From Dactylorhiza incarnata (Eukaryota; Streptophyta; Magnoliopsida; Asparagales; Orchidaceae), in NCBI GenBank assembly GCA_033032865.1, contig JAWHQI010000013.1:1302001-1366000 (forward strand): DNA of 64,000 bases. The letters are read 5' to 3'. Positions 9,373-21,037 of the stretch are shown one piece after another. Position numbers and translations under genes: made by a program. The notes beneath the pieces are model-generated. The model was not told the origin of the DNA. It searched no databases and saw nothing but the letters and a program-made list of their open reading frames with translations. Position 1 is the first letter of the stretch; each line of letters begins with the position of its first letter.

Positions 9373-11434
9373 TTAGTGTCTCTTTCTTCTATCATCATAT
9401 GGAGTAATGAAAGAGTGAGAAGGTCTTTCAGTATACCCCCTTAGGTGAAGAAGTGTTATATTATTATGCCAGCAATGTTTGGCAATATGTCCTAGTTTAG
9501 AACACCAAAAACATCTTGGAATATGGGTAAAAAGAGGTTTAGATGTTTGGTAACTTTGTGCAGGAAACATGCGTCGAGAAGAAATCGATGCGTCTTTAGA
9601 GTTGCGTCGAATGTAATTCAACATGCCTGCACAGTCCCGTCGATAGTCATTTGAAGCATAGTATTGGTTGCGTTGAGTGTAATTCGACGCACCCACATAG
9701 TTTCTTCAAAATGATGTCGACGCATATGCTAATCCCTTTGACTTGTATTCAACGCATTCTTAAAACTGCGTCGAATTCTATTCGACCTATGACACTTTTT
9801 CTTAAGATTTTTGTTATTTTTATTTGATTTTTCTAATGGGTGCTTGACTAAGATTCCTGGTTGATCACTAATGTTTGCCCTATTGAATATGGTGAATTTA
9901 TTGGGGTTGTTATCTAAATGATGCTACTAGATTTTCCCAAGCATGTTTGCTAGGGATTTGAGTGCTAGTGGATGGTTGTGATTTCTGATCAAGATGATCA
10001 AATCTCTTGGAGAGATATTGTGAGATATCTTTAAGCTTTTGACTCCTTCCATTGAGGGAGTCCTGAAAGGCTTTTGCATTTGTAATTTCTTTCTTTAAGT
10101 CTGAATTTTCATTATCTAATATATATAATTCTTTTTCTTTTTCATATAACATATTTCTCATATCATAGTTAACTGAGTACTGATTATCTCTCTTAAGTTC
10201 TTCTAGTTCTGATATGATTGTTTTAAGTTTCTTTTGGTTGTTAATAAAATCTTGACAGGAATCTTTAAAAGAATCCTTAAAATCTCTTGATGAAAAATCA
10301 AAGTCATCAAAGACTGTTACCTCATTCTTAGCAGAGGAGTCTTTTAGAGCCAATAGGCAGGCTTCTTCTGGTCCACCATCTTCATCATCATCAGATGAGA
10401 AGGAGCTTGATTCAGAGTCTGAATCACTCCAGGTTTCAGCTATGAAACCTTTCCCTCCTTTCTTATCCTTTCTCCCGAAGGATTTCTTCTTGTGCTCTTT
10501 TCTCTGCTTGATGCTCTTGTTCAGAGTCTGAATCACTCAGTGGAAAAGTGTCCTGGTTTTCTGCATGAAAAACAAATAATCTCCTGTTTTGGAGTTTTAA
10601 CATACCTTGGCTTGCTTGAACTCCTCTCTTTCCTTCTGGAGTCCTCTGTCCTAGCCCACTTCTTGAATCTTATAGCTAGGAGATTGAATATTTCTTCTTC
10701 AGTGGTGGAGGACTCTGCTTCAGCAGTCTTTAATGCCAGACCCTTTCTGTAGGAGTTGATATTCTTTCCTGGGCTTCTAACTCAGCCCTTCTTTTAAGTA
10801 GAAGCTCATAGGATTTGATCTTTCCCAGTAGAGCATCTGTTGTGATCTCTCTGAGACATCTAGAATCTCTAATAACCCAGATTCTAGAGTCCTATGTGCT
10901 TGGGAAGCACATGACGAGCTTGTCATTAATCTCTGTCAGAGAGATTTCTTTGTCAAGCCCTCTCAGTTCATTGATGATGAGTCTGAATCTATCATACATT
11001 TCTGTAATGCTTTCATCAGCCTTTTTCTTGATGTTCTCATATTGGGATATGAGAAGTGACTTTTTGTCTTTTCTCTCATCAGAGCTGCCTTCAACTAATC
11101 TAGAGAGAGATTCCCAGATTTCCTTGGCAGAGTTGCACTCAGCAATTTTTTGGAATATGTCATCTGACATAGTTGAGACGAATATGTTCATCGCCTTGAC
11201 ATCACATGCCTTGACCTTCTTCTCAGCTTCAGTCCATTCTGCTCTGAGGACTGAGGTTTGTATGACTTTACCACTAACATCCTTCCTTACTGGTGCGAGG
11301 GGACCTATAAGTATGACATTGATAATTTCCTCATCAATGGAGTTCATATATAGTTTTATTCTGGCCTTCCTGAGTGTAAACTTATTCAAGTTACACACTG
11401 GAGGTCTTGTTGAGACATAATCCTTAGTACTCAT
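9373..11434 (-). pseudogene. S1 gag, broken
   Basis: It starts MSTKDYVSTRPPVCNLNKF (11434) and contains a copia UBN2-type capsid region (10892-11434) with ESLSRLVEGSSDERKDK. A serine/acidic stretch and a long Asn/Glu/Lys-rich segment with coiled-coil character follow (9910-10536). Next comes a Ser/Thr/Arg linker encoded by a TCGACG array, and a zinc knuckle CFWCSKLGHIAKHC near 9480. Capsid and nucleocapsid proteins package the element RNA. Stops and frameshifts separate the pieces. The S2 gag is close enough to confirm the order. Confidence 0.88.
9570..9790. repeat. TCGACG-rich array inside S1 gag
   Basis: About 220 bp of the gag linker consist of the TCGACG/GCGTCGA phrase seen in the LTR. 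In the gag frame it encodes repeats of the (S/T)N(Y/F)TxRN type. The S2 counterpart is at 24553-24775. Confidence 0.8.
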
Positions 11435-11516
11435 TTTCTTTAGAAAATATTTTTGTAATAAAGAAATAAGAGTTAGAGGTCTTTTTGATCAAGGTGTTAA
11501 CCTTTTAATGATCAAC

Positions 11517-11531
11517 GTCCCTCTGATACCA
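11517..11531 (-). promoter_or_regulatory. S1 primer-binding site
   Basis: The minus strand reads TGGTATCAGAGGG two bases after the 5' LTR end (...CACTTTCA). It matches the 3' end of plant initiator Met-tRNA over its first eleven bases. Confidence 0.88.
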
Positions 11532-11746
11532 ATTGAAAGTGCACAGTGTGCCTCTGAGAATCCTCTAGAGGGGGATGAATAGAGATTTAAATAATTTTCT
11601 ATCTTAACTGTACAAATAATCAAACTTACTAAGTTATTATGCACACAAACAAAACCAAAGGCAGAATAATTAAGATAAAGATTGCTGAAAATGAATGCTG
11701 AAAATAAAATGGGACAGCACAGAAAATCACAGCACAAACACACATA

Positions 11747-11755
11747 TTTTTATAG
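11747..11755 (-). promoter_or_regulatory. TATA box of S1 5' LTR
   Basis: The minus strand reads CTATAAAAA. This is the promoter position for the element transcript, which would run leftwards. Confidence 0.6.
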
Positions 11756-11814
11756 ACCCCAAAATGTGGGTACTCCCCTCTTCTACCACCTGGTAGGAAA
11801 GCACACCTGTGCCT

Positions 11815-11970
11815 GAGTCTTTTGATAAGGAGACTCTTGAACCAAAGATCTTTTGATAAGGAGATCTTGAACCACAGATCTTTTGAAATGAGATCTTGAA
11901 CCACAGATCTTTTGATAAGGAGATCTTGAACCAAAGATCTTTTGATAAGGAGATCTTGAACCACTGAATC
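11815..11970 (-). repeat. 30-bp tandem repeat in S1 5' LTR
   Basis: Five to six units of the same GATC-rich 30-bp repeat as at 2466-2622. One unit is shortened near 11885. Confidence 0.88.
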
Positions 11971-12238
11971 CTTTGGAAGAGGGATTATTAAAACTCTTTT
12001 ACAGTTGAAGAAAAGGAGAAAGGAGAAGGAAGAGGTGAGAAGAAGAATTTTGTTCTCAGAATTCTATTGAAGCCTTCTTCTTCAATTTTTCCTTTTGATG
12101 GATCTTGAAATGATGAAACCTTGCTTATGATATTGATAATTTGCAAGGGTTATAAGCTTTGATCCTTTCTGCTTTCTTCTAATTGAAATCTGGCTGCTAT
12201 GAGATATTGATTGAAGAGCAGCCTTCAGTTGTTTTATT

Positions 12239-12239
<1 letters not shown>

Positions 12240-12274
<35 letters not shown>
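12240..12274. repeat. (GA)n microsatellite
   Basis: About 17 uninterrupted GA units. The homologous place in the 3' LTR (2899-2921) is shorter and interrupted, showing repeat-length change since insertion. Confidence 0.9.
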
Positions 12275-12276
<2 letters not shown>

Positions 12277-12663
12277 AGTTCTTGTTTTTCTATCTTTTAG
12301 GGTTCCAAGAAGGAGAGGAAGAAGGAAGCCCTAATCGACAAGCCCCAGAAAATAGTGATCAATCCCCTATATTTCTATATGCTCTCTTCTTATTTATTTG
12401 TCCATAATTTAATTTTGAATCCCTTTCCTCTTTTAGGTTGTACTGAAAAGGTATTGGCCTTTGCAATTTATCATCCTTTCCTCATTCGTTCACGACCCAT
12501 CCTCCATCTGCTTTGATCCTTTCCAAGAAAGCTTTTCTTGTCTTCTTTACTGCTCCTCTCTATTCTAGGCAATAAATGAGCCATTGTAGAATGGTCTTCA
12601 GTACAGTGGGCCTTGAGAGAGAGTTCCAAAATGACAGCTGAAAAGGTTTCCTTTTCAGACTGT

Positions 12664-13082
12664 ATTCGACGTTGCGTCGATTTCTCTTTCTCTCTTATCG
12701 ACGCACCTTCGAGTTCTTGTAAGAGCAGCTTCGAATTCCTTCTTGCTCTGATTGAACCCTGATGTTGACGCAACTTCAAGTTCTTATCGACGTAACCGTC
12801 GAGTTGAAGACTTGATTTTGAACTTCATTATCTGCGTCGAATTGTAGTTGACGTTGCGTCGACTTCGGATGGCTTCGACAGATTCTTCCTTCTGCGTTGA
12901 GTTGAAGTCAAAGCTGCGTTGACTTCTAATGATACTTCGACATGCTCATTTCATCTAAGTCGATATCCTTTCTATGTAGCATCGACTTGATCTACATTGA
13001 CAGAGAGATTGAGTTGCTTAGACTTCTAGTCTAAGTTACGTCAACATGAAGTCGAAGTTGCGTCGAATACCATTCGACGCAA
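12664..13082. repeat. TCGACG-rich array in S1 5' LTR
   Basis: Same array as at 3346-3728. The copies differ mostly by C-to-T and G-to-A changes within the CpG of the phrase. Confidence 0.85.
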
Positions 13083-13263
13083 TTGTTAACTCAACCCAAT
13101 TTGTGCTTGTCTTGCTCTAGTCTTTACAGTCCAAGTTGTGTGTGCTATCCTAAGACATCTAATGACCAAATTACCCTCACTATACCACGGGTAATTAAAA
13201 CCTAAGAGTTAAAATCACTTTTAGATAATTTGTTAAGTTAAATCCAAGGAGTTTTTCCCAACA

Positions 13264-13819
13264 CATTGATATATCATCAGTATGTCTTAATGGAAGCATG
13301 AACACTACACTCATAAGCATGGCATGTAGTATACAGAGCATATTATGTAGTTTGGGATGCATAATATGTGGTTGTATATGGATCCTCATAGGAAGCAACA
13401 TGTGACTATTATGTAGTATGGGATGCATAACAATCATCATATGGATGCCCATTAGATTTTATTTTTTGTTACATGCGATATTATGTATTATGGGATGCAA
13501 AATATTTCATGTGTACGCCGCTCATAGCAAGCATTAAGGCTTTTATTAGACTATATAACACATCATAAACTTCATAACATAGCATTAACACATGTGCAAA
13601 GTTAAAAATCACGTGATGACATATGTACACAAATGATTTAAAAGAAGAGTTAAGAATTCATACATTCATATTATATGCACGAGAGTCAGCAATGAAGGAT
13701 CTCATCTGTTAAGCATAACATTATTTCATGAATTCCCAGAGCATGGTAACAGCAAAAGCAAGTATTTACGCATTTCTTACCTGTATCGAGTTAGAAAATT
13801 CTAGATTGCTGGCTGATGT
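13264..13819 (+). other. C1 leader segment, no gene
   Basis: Lies between S1 and the solo LTR. Three imperfect copies of a TATGTA(G/T)TATGGGATGCA phrase at about 13341, 13407 and 13480 suggest an old 65-70 bp repeat. No ORF of interest. By position it belongs to the untranslated leader of chromovirus C1. Confidence 0.45.
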
Positions 13820-14515
13820 TGTTGGATCGGTAGGCGACCTTAGAGGGGGGGGGGGGGGGGGGGGGTGAATAATGGTTTTAAAACTTTTTCTTATATTTTG
13901 ATTATCTTTGAAATAATGCGTGAATAAGAAAGTGAGAAATCAAACAAAACAATTAAAATTAAGAGGAGACATGTTTTATTAATATGAAACAAGGTTTTAC
14001 AAAAATTGATTTCTATAACGCTAGAAATCGGTGGCGAATAATAGTAAGCTCTTTTTGTTTTCTATCCTGACTTGCATCCCCACAAACCGGTGGCCCTAGC
14101 CTATCCTTCCACAGATTCAGCATCAAGCCTCTCTAGCCAATCCAACCCCAGATATGGCCTTGAGCACCCCCTAGACTCAACCTAGATCTAGTCGCCAACA
14201 AGAGGCAAATTTCTGCCCTAAGTCCTACCCAGACCTAGTCGCCAACACGAGGCGAATTCTCTAATGGTTTACAAGAAATATGAAATGATAATAATAAAAA
14301 CTCCCTCTTGAAGAACTTCTGAAGTTGGAGATGAAGATCCGCTGTAGAATAAGCGTTATAGAAGCGGACGTCATTTGGATCCGGCGTGAAGAGATTCTCC
14401 TTCAGAAATTCGTAGAGCTTTGGTAGGACATCAACTTTCTGCCAAATCAGGCTCTGAAATTCTAGCACTCAATCTCTCTCTATGACGTCTATCTAAAATG
14501 AGAGAAGAGGGGTCC

Positions 14516-14523
14516 TATTTATA
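14516..14523 (-). promoter_or_regulatory. TATA box of the solo LTR
   Basis: The minus strand reads TATAAATA. The CTAGCGCC module starts at 14525, so in the sense of transcription it is only a few bases upstream. Confidence 0.65.
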
Positions 14524-14524
14524 G

Positions 14525-14756
14525 CCTTAGCGCTAGCGCCTAGTCTAGTGCTACTGTCGGCGCTATCCCAGATTAGGACATATTTTGCTCGGGGGAATCC
14601 TCAATCCGAGGAATCATTTCTCTCTTGCCTTCTGTGCTCCGCGCTACCGCCTGTGCTATCCACTATCGCCAGGCGCTAGCTCCTTCTATATGTGCTCCGG
14701 AATTATGCAAATCATCGCTAGCGCCGGGAGCTAGGTGCTACCGCCGGCGCTAGTGG
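14525..14756. repeat. CTAGCGCC/GGCGCTA modules in the solo LTR
   Basis: Three clusters (14525-14572, 14638-14690, 14713-14756) of GCGCTAGCGCC, GCTACCGCC and GGCGCTAG phrases, in direct and inverted order. The same phrases occur in C2, C4 and S3. Confidence 0.85.
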
Positions 14757-14963
14757 GCATGTTGGATTTGTTGGCTCAAATTTGGGGGCAACCTTCTTAT
14801 GTAATCCTTGAGTCATATGGACTGTGTTTCCTGCACACTTAAACACACAAGATCAAATACACATCGGATTTGTTATTCTAAAACCTAGGAGATGCAGAAG
14901 ACCATGTTCCAACATATGTGTCTTAAGCTAGGTCTTGATTTGATGTTGGTTTGTCTCGTAGTG

Positions 14964-16192
14964 ATGCCGGCAAAGCGTGTTGTGATGAGGTCAACTCCCG
15001 GTCCGAGGGTGAATCGTCGGGTGCGTAGAGCGAAGCCATGATCGAAGGGCTGCGACAGAGCAATGAGGCTCTATCAAGGCAGATGGTTGAAATGCAATCA
15101 CATATTCAGGCGTTGTTGACTGCCGTCTCAGGGAAACAGCCTAGAGTGCAGGACCCTATAGTGGGTCAACCCATCCCTATTCCTCCCGCCCCTTTGGTGC
15201 CTCTAGTGTCACTGCCATGAGAGATGAAATTTTTATCACCCTTCCAGCGATTAGGACCTCCTAACTATAACGGTAGAGCCGACTTCATGACATTAGATGA
15301 CTGGATCATCGCTATTAAGGAAATGTTTTCCTATTCTGGGATTTCTGCTGACCAAAAGGTGATGGTTACCGCTTACCAGCTGAAGGGCCTTGCGAAGAAC
15401 TGGTGGATAAGGGAGAAAGAGAGAATTACCGATGGATGTTTATGGGAATCGTTCAATGGAATGCTTCTGAAGAAGTTCTTGCCTACCGTCTAGCAAGACA
15501 GACTTATGAATAACTTTTTGCACCTAAAGCAGAGGCAACTCACAGTTAGTGAGTATGAAGTTGACTTTAGCAAATTGAGCAGATTTCATCCGGATTTGGT
15601 AGCCTCCGAGGCGGGTAGAGTGAAGCATTTTTTGGGTTGTCTTAGGAGTGACATCCAGCTGTTGGCAAGCGCGTACGGATCTGAGGATTACGTAGAAGAT
15701 GTTGAAGCCGCCTTAAACGTAGAGGCGATAGAAAATGCAAAGAATCGTGGGCTGCAAGTGAGAAGAGATAAGAGGAAGTCTGATGACAGTGGAAGCTCTA
15801 AGGCATCTGGCCCTGCTTCGAAGAATGGACGAAAGGAAGCGTGTAGCTTCTGTGGCCAACTAGGCCATCCTTTTGAAAGGTGTTTCAAGAGACAGGAGGC
15901 GCAGAAGCAGTCTCAGGTGCATACAATCCAGGATGCCCCTAAGGGAGATATTGTTTGCACCTATTACCAGAAGAAGGGGCACGATGTGACCCGTTGCTTC
16001 AGAAAGACTGGATCTTACATCCCATGCGATCTGAAAAGGAATAGGAAGGCTGATTTCCCGTGGTCCCAGCCCGCGCTGTAGGCAGTTCCCTTGCAGACTC
16101 TACCACCGCCCCACAACTTTTGATCAAGGAGAAGGGGAAGCTTAATGTGCTGACCAAGGATGAGGCTCAGTCATCTGCCCAAGTTATTTTAG
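14964..16192 (+). pseudogene. C1 gag, broken
   Basis: ATG at 14964 (MPAKRVVMRS), with a frame change near 15040 and stops at about 15218 and 15491. The retrotransposon gag core with LDDWIIAIKEMF (about 15295) and the SEYEVDFSKLSRFHPD block is typical of chromovirus capsid. Two zinc knuckles follow: CSFCGQLGHPFERC (about 15844-15885), intact, and CTYYQKKGHDVTRC (about 15957-15998), with one Cys replaced by Tyr. A further frame change near 16082 leads to a linker containing KLNVLTKDEAQ, which usually precedes protease. It ends at a GT-AG intron-like segment. Confidence 0.85.
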
Positions 16193-16251
16193 GTTAGTGC
16201 TAGACCTAGCTAGCAATCTTGTATGAAGAATTTAAAATTTCTGTATTTTAG
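16193..16251 (+). other. Intron-like GT-AG segment at the C1 gag/protease border
   Basis: 59 bp, starting GTTAGTGCTAG and ending CTGTATTTTAG. Without removal the gag linker frame stops at once (GGT TAG). With removal it joins the protease frame in phase. C2 has the same arrangement at the same place. It is short for a plant intron. Confidence 0.5.
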
Positions 16252-19200
16252 TTGCACGCAGAATGTTTATAGGTGAGTTTAAGGTGAAGAATAAGTGGAC
16301 ACACGTTCTTTTCGATTCGAGTGCTACTCACTCATTCATGGCTAGGAGTTTTGTAGACCGACATCGCTGGGCTGTCGATCAGTTAGATATTTCTCTTAGC
16401 GTCAAGTTCCCCTCAGGAGAGCTGGTAATGTCAAATCAGTGCATTCAGAAGTGCCCTATTTCTCTAGGTGGTTTCCTAGCTTTCGCTGATCTAAAGGTGT
16501 TAGATCTAGTGGACTTTGACTTGATCTTGGGCATGGATTGGTTGTCCAGTTATAATGCTGTCATCCAGTTCAAGGTTAAGTGCTTAGATTTCAGTGTGGA
16601 CAATGGCCAATCCATGAGCATGTATGGGTTGCCATGTCAGGACTCCCCAATCATCTCTGGGGTACGTACTCGTCAATTATTAGAGTCTGGCTGTAAGTCT
16701 TATCTTGTTTCTATTTCTATTTTGGAAACTGCTCTTGGTGTGCCACGTGTCGAGAATATTTCTGTGGTATGAGAGTTTCCAAATGTGTTTCCTTCCAGTC
16801 TTCCCAGACTTCCTCTGGAGAGAGAGGTGGAGTTCTTTATTGATCTTGAGCCAGGTACGCGTCCTATTACGAAAGCACCCTATCGTATGACGCCGCATGA
16901 CTTGGAGGAGCTACGCACCCAATTGGATGAGCTTTTTCATAATGGCTTCATTAGGCCTAGTTCTTCGCCTTGGGGTGCTCTTGTTCTATTTGCGAAAAAC
17001 AAGGATGGATCGATGAGGCTGTGTATTGACTATCCCGAGGTTAATAAAGTGACAATTAAAAACAGATACCCGTTGCCACGAATTGATGATCTATTCGATC
17101 AGTTGCGGGGTAGCCGTGTTTTCTCAAAGATTGATCTCTGTTCGGGTTATCACCAATTGAGGATTCGGGAGTCAGATGTGTTGCGTACTGCTTTTCAATC
17201 CTGGTATGGACATTTTGAGTTTTTGGTAATGTCTTTTGGGTTGATGAATGCACCCTATGCCTTCATGGATTTGATAAATAGAGTTTTCAAAGATTTCTTG
17301 GATCAGTTTGTTGTGGTGTTTATCGATGATGTGCTAGTATATTCGCGGAGCGCTGAAGAACATGCTCTGCATTTGCGTTTGGTTCTTTCAACTTTGAGAG
17401 AGTATAAGTTGCATGCCAAGTTGAGCAAGTGCGAATTCTGTCCTTCTTAGGTACCTTTTCTGGGACATGTTGTGAGTAAAGAGGGGATATTTGTGGACCC
17501 AACAAAGGTTTCTGTGGTCTTGGAATGGAAGAGACCGGCATCACCGAAGGAAATAAGAAGTTTCTTTGGGTTAGCAGGGTTATAACGAAGATTTGTGCAA
17601 GGATTTTCAGTACTGTCTGCGTCGTTGACTCAGCTTACTCAGAAGAACACAACTTTTGTTTGGAGTGATGAGTGTGAAGAAGATTTTCAGGAGTTGAAGA
17701 GGATGTTATGTTCTGCTCCTGTCTTGGCTCTGCCTACTGAAAATGTAGAGTTTGCAGTTTACGTAGATGCGTCTCGAGTTGGTCTCAGTTGTGTTCTAAT
17801 GCAAGAAGGGAGAGTAATTGCGTACGAGTCTAGGAAATTAAAGGTTCATGAAAGAAATTAACCTACACATGACTTGGAATTTGTAGTTGTGATCTATGCT
17901 TTGAAGCTGTGGAGGCACCTATTATATGGAGTGTCTTACAAGATCTATTCAGACCATTAGAGCTTGATTTATGTTTTCTCTCAGAAGGAGCGTAATTTGC
18001 ATCAGCGCAGATGGATGGAGTACGTTACAGATTATGAAGTAGAAATTCTTTACCATCCAGGCAAGGTGAACGTGATAGCTGATTCTTTGAGTAGAAAGTC
18101 GGCTTATGTCTTCAATCTCTCTGTGCAGTCTTTAGTGGAAGAGTTTTATTTGATGAATATAGTCGTGAAGCCTACGGTTGGGCCGTCTAGTGTGAGAATT
18201 GAAGATCCTTCTTGGATTATTCTTACGAGGTTACATCAGAATGATGATCCTGTCCTATGTCATCTTTGAGGTAGGACCGAAAAGGGAGAGTTTCCAGATT
18301 TTTCAATTTAAGGAGGGTACCTTGAGATATCACGGTAGATTCTGCGTTCCTGCTGTTGAAGAGATTCAGGTAAAGATTTGTGATCAAGCTCATGATTCTA
18401 GCCCTGCCTACCACCCTGGTTCTACGAAAATGTACCACGATCTGAAGCAAATCGTTTGGTGGCCAGGTATGAAGAATGATATCGTGAAATTCATGTCTAA
18501 ATGTTATACTCGTCAGCGCGTAAAAGCAGATCATAAGGGACTTGGAGGTATGTTGACGCCTCTGGATATTCCAACTTGGAAGTGGGAGAGTATCTCTATG
18601 GATTTCATTACCGGTCTACCGAAGTCTCCCCGAGGGCATGATGGTGTGTGGGTGATCATTAATAGATTGACCAAGTGTGCTCAGTTCGTGCCATATAAGA
18701 TTGGCTAACCTTTGGAAAACATTGCCTCGCTTTATTTGTAAGAAGTTATTAGACTGTATGGTGTGCCGATGAGCATTGTGTCAGATCGAGATTCCAGATA
18801 TATATCTCATTTTTGGCAGAGTTTGCAAGGAGCCTTAGGCACCAATCTCAGATATTCTACTGCTTAACATCCGCAATCTAATGGGCAGACGGAAAGGGTT
18901 AATCAAATCGTGGAGGATATGATTAGATGTTATGATCTAGATCATGAAGGGGCTTGGAATGAGCGTCTTGGGCTCATGGATTTTGCTTACAATAATAGCT
19001 ATTAAGAGAGCCTGCAGATGGCCCCTTTTGAAGCTCTGTATGGAAGGCGTTGCTGGACACCCCTGTTCTGGGCAGAAGTTGGTGAAAGGCCGTTGTTAGG
19101 TCCAGAGGCCTTGGAGGAGATGAGCATTCCTGTGTCTCAGGTTCAGGAGAAGCTTCGTATGGCTCAGGAGCGCTATGAAAAGTACGCTAATCGGCAAAGG

Positions 19201-19630
19201 TTTGACCAGGAGTTTTCAGTCGGCTAATGGTTTCTTGAAGGTTTCTCCGATGCCTGGTGTTATGATATTTGGTAAGAACCATAAGTTGGATCCCAGGTAT
19301 GTGGGGCCTTTCAAGATTGTGGAGCGCATCGGAGTGTCTGCGTACAGACTAGAATTGCCTGCTTTGTTTCCTAGTGTTCACGATCTGTATCATGTGAGCT
19401 AGTTGCGAAAGTGTGAGCTTAGTGACCGACATGTCCTAGATTATGTGCCCCAGTTGCAACCCATCTGTCGTATGTTGAGGAGCCTGTCCGTATTTTGGAA
19501 TTGTATATTGGGTTTTGCGCAGGAAGACGATTCCTATGGTTAAAGTTCTCTAGCAAAATCAGGACATCGGGAGTGTAACTTGGGAATTAGAATCTGCTAT
19601 GAGAGAGTCTCATCCTCAGTTGTTCTCCTA
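16252..19630 (+). pseudogene. C1 protease-RT-RNase H-integrase, broken
   Basis: Protease LFDSSATHSF (about 16312, Gly to Ser). RT from about 16800 with [20 protein letters not shown] and the catalytic FIDDVLVYS near 17320-17346. RNase H with [11 protein letters not shown] near 17760. Integrase with the YHPGSTKMYHDL zinc region near 18410, MDFITGLPKS near 18600, SDRDSRY near 18785 and the NGQTERVN block near 18880. The C-terminal part (about 19220-19630) is shifted in frame and unreadable, so a chromodomain cannot be confirmed. I count more than ten stops (for example at 16769, 17448, 17583, 17860, 17959, 18706 and 18866). Confidence 0.88.
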
Positions 19631-19733
19631 CACTTCTCTAGTTAGTATTTCTATCTAGCAAGTTTTATCTCTCTCTCCGATCCCCTCTTGTATCTATTTA
19701 CGTTCCAAGTTTTGGGATGAAACTTATTTTTTT

Positions 19734-19743
19734 GAGGGGTGAC
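19734..19743 (+). promoter_or_regulatory. C1 polypurine tract
   Basis: GAGGGGTGAC immediately before TGTAACACCCC, and downstream of TTTTGGGATGAAA, the usual phrase before chromovirus 3' LTRs. Confidence 0.8.
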
Positions 19744-20855
19744 TGTAACACCCCTGAATATTTCTGGAAATTATTTAATCCGCTTGGTGACGTCACAATG
19801 ATGTAAGGGCGTTATGTTAACTCAGAGTTGTCGGCGCGTCGCCATTAGTGCATTTTTGCGTCTGATCGGTCGAGTCAGCCAAATTCTGGAATTCTTGTCG
19901 AGATTGGGAAACTTCACATTAGGAAATTTAATTAATGAATTTTAGACGTGTCCGTCAAGTTTCGTTGTTATCCGAGCAATATTAGAGCCTCCGCACATTT
20001 TTTTGAAGATTTGTAAATTAATTGTACGCCCTAAACATTGAAAATTATAACTAGAGAACGGCTTGTCGGATTTTGGTTTTGACTTCGTCGTTGGGTTCGT
20101 AGCTCCGGCTTTCGCCTTTGGTGCGAATTTCATTTGAATAAGTGTGCGTTTAGCCCTTTGTAATAATATAACAATACTTGTATTATTTTTATAATATTAC
20201 TATTACTATCATTATTATTATCTATTTTTTTTATTAATTGTTTTATATAATAATGTACCTAGTTTTCCGTTTCCTACTCCATTGAAAGAAGCAGACCCAA
20301 CATTCAGGTTATAAAAGAAAATTTATATAGTCTTTCTTGGAAATCTAAACCACTAACATAAAAAGATTTAAATGGCCAGCGTATCTTCATCTTCTTCAAA
20401 ACTTATTTTTTTCAAGAAGCCTGTTCTTCTTTTCTGAGAAACTCCAAAGAAGAAACTGAGAGAGAGTCGAGAGTCGAGAGAGGAGTGCCTTTCTCCGTGA
20501 TCTTTCCGACCGCCATTTCGAGAGCTCCAGTGCTCTTCTTCTTATTCGTCGGAGCTTTGCTTCGGAAAGCTCTCGGCGAGCTCTTCATGTTCGTGTTCTT
20601 CTTGTCGCGCCTCTGATGGAGTATAGTCAAATTTGAGGCAAGTAGCGGTTTGCTTTCTCTCCCCTTTACTTCCTTGTTTCCCTTGTTTTTCTTAGGCTTA
20701 GAAATATGTGTCTTCACGTCTTATTATTTTAGGCTTAGCAGATTTTTGTCTTCATTCGAGTAGATCAGGAATTTGTCAAGAAATCTCGGGAGGTTAAGTC
20801 GATTCGTCGAATGGATGCGATGAATTTGTCGAAGATCGTCGAGAAGCTTGGTAGT
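19744..20855 (+). repeat. C1 3' LTR, truncated by S2
   Basis: Starts TGTAACACCCCTGAATATTT. 1112 bp are visible before S2 begins. No gene. A TAT/TAA-rich stretch lies at 20160-20250 and a GAGAGTCGAGAGTCGAGAG block near 20460. Confidence 0.75.
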
Positions 20856-21037
20856 TGTTGGGAAAAACCCCTTTTGATTTAACTTAACAAATTACTTAAA
20901 AGTGATTTTATCTCTTAGGATTAAATTACCCATTGTATAGTGAGTGTAATCTGTTCATTAGATGTATTAGGATGTTACACTCAACATAGTGTGTCAGGAC
21001 CAAATCAAGGGAAGCAAAATTAGGCTAAGTTAACATT

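Larger units (their letters stand above)
2182..13263 (-). mobile_element. Sirevirus-type copia element S1, two LTRs
   Basis: A full-structure Ty1/copia element of about 11.1 kb on the minus strand. In element order it has a 5' LTR (11534-13263), a Met-type primer site, gag, protease-integrase-RT-RNase H, an accessory ORF after pol, a polypurine tract and a 3' LTR (2182-3912). The LTRs run TG...CA. The flanking pentamers CACTG (2177-2181) and CATTG (13264-13268) differ by one base and fit a 5-bp target duplication. Multiple CTCCCCCTG tracts upstream of the 3' LTR, a long coiled-coil gag and long LTRs are Sirevirus (SIRE/Maximus) traits. The LTRs differ by roughly 5% over the first 165 bp by eye. 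All genes carry stops or frameshifts, so the copy is dead. Confidence 0.9.
11534..13263 (-). repeat. S1 5' LTR (1730 bp)
   Basis: Partner of 2182-3912 with the same landmarks: a TATA box at 11747-11755, a 30-bp repeat block at 11815-11970 and a TCGACG array at 12664-13082. A (GA)n run at about 12240-12274 is much longer than in the 3' LTR. Confidence 0.93.
13820..14914 (-). mobile_element. Solo LTR of the S3 family, minus strand
   Basis: It begins TGTTGGATCGG and ends TTCCAACA, and is the reverse complement of the S3 3' LTR (54741-55767) along its length. The flanking pentamers GATGT (13815-13819) and TATGT (14915-14919) share ATGT, consistent with a target duplication and with LTR-LTR recombination that removed the internal region. 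It carries a 21-base G run at 13845-13865. The TATA box lies directly next to a CTAGCGCC module. Confidence 0.85.
14915..20855 (+). mobile_element. Chromovirus C1 (Tekay/Del-like), right part
   Basis: Ty3/gypsy order: gag, protease, RT, RNase H, integrase, then a polypurine tract and an LTR starting TGTAACACCCC. The left part (leader, primer site, probable 5' LTR) lies left of the solo LTR and of S1. Every domain has stops or frameshifts. The 3' LTR is cut by S2 at 20855 and its remainder is not found. Confidence 0.85.

Noticed and set aside
10815..11420. 201-codon open frame on the plus strand
   Set aside because: It is antisense to the S1 gag capsid region; the minus-strand frame has clear UBN2-type similarity and is repeated in S2.
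13820..14914. Missing 5' LTR of S3
   Set aside because: It is in the opposite orientation, 26 kb away, and has its own near-duplicate flanks; a solo LTR is simpler.
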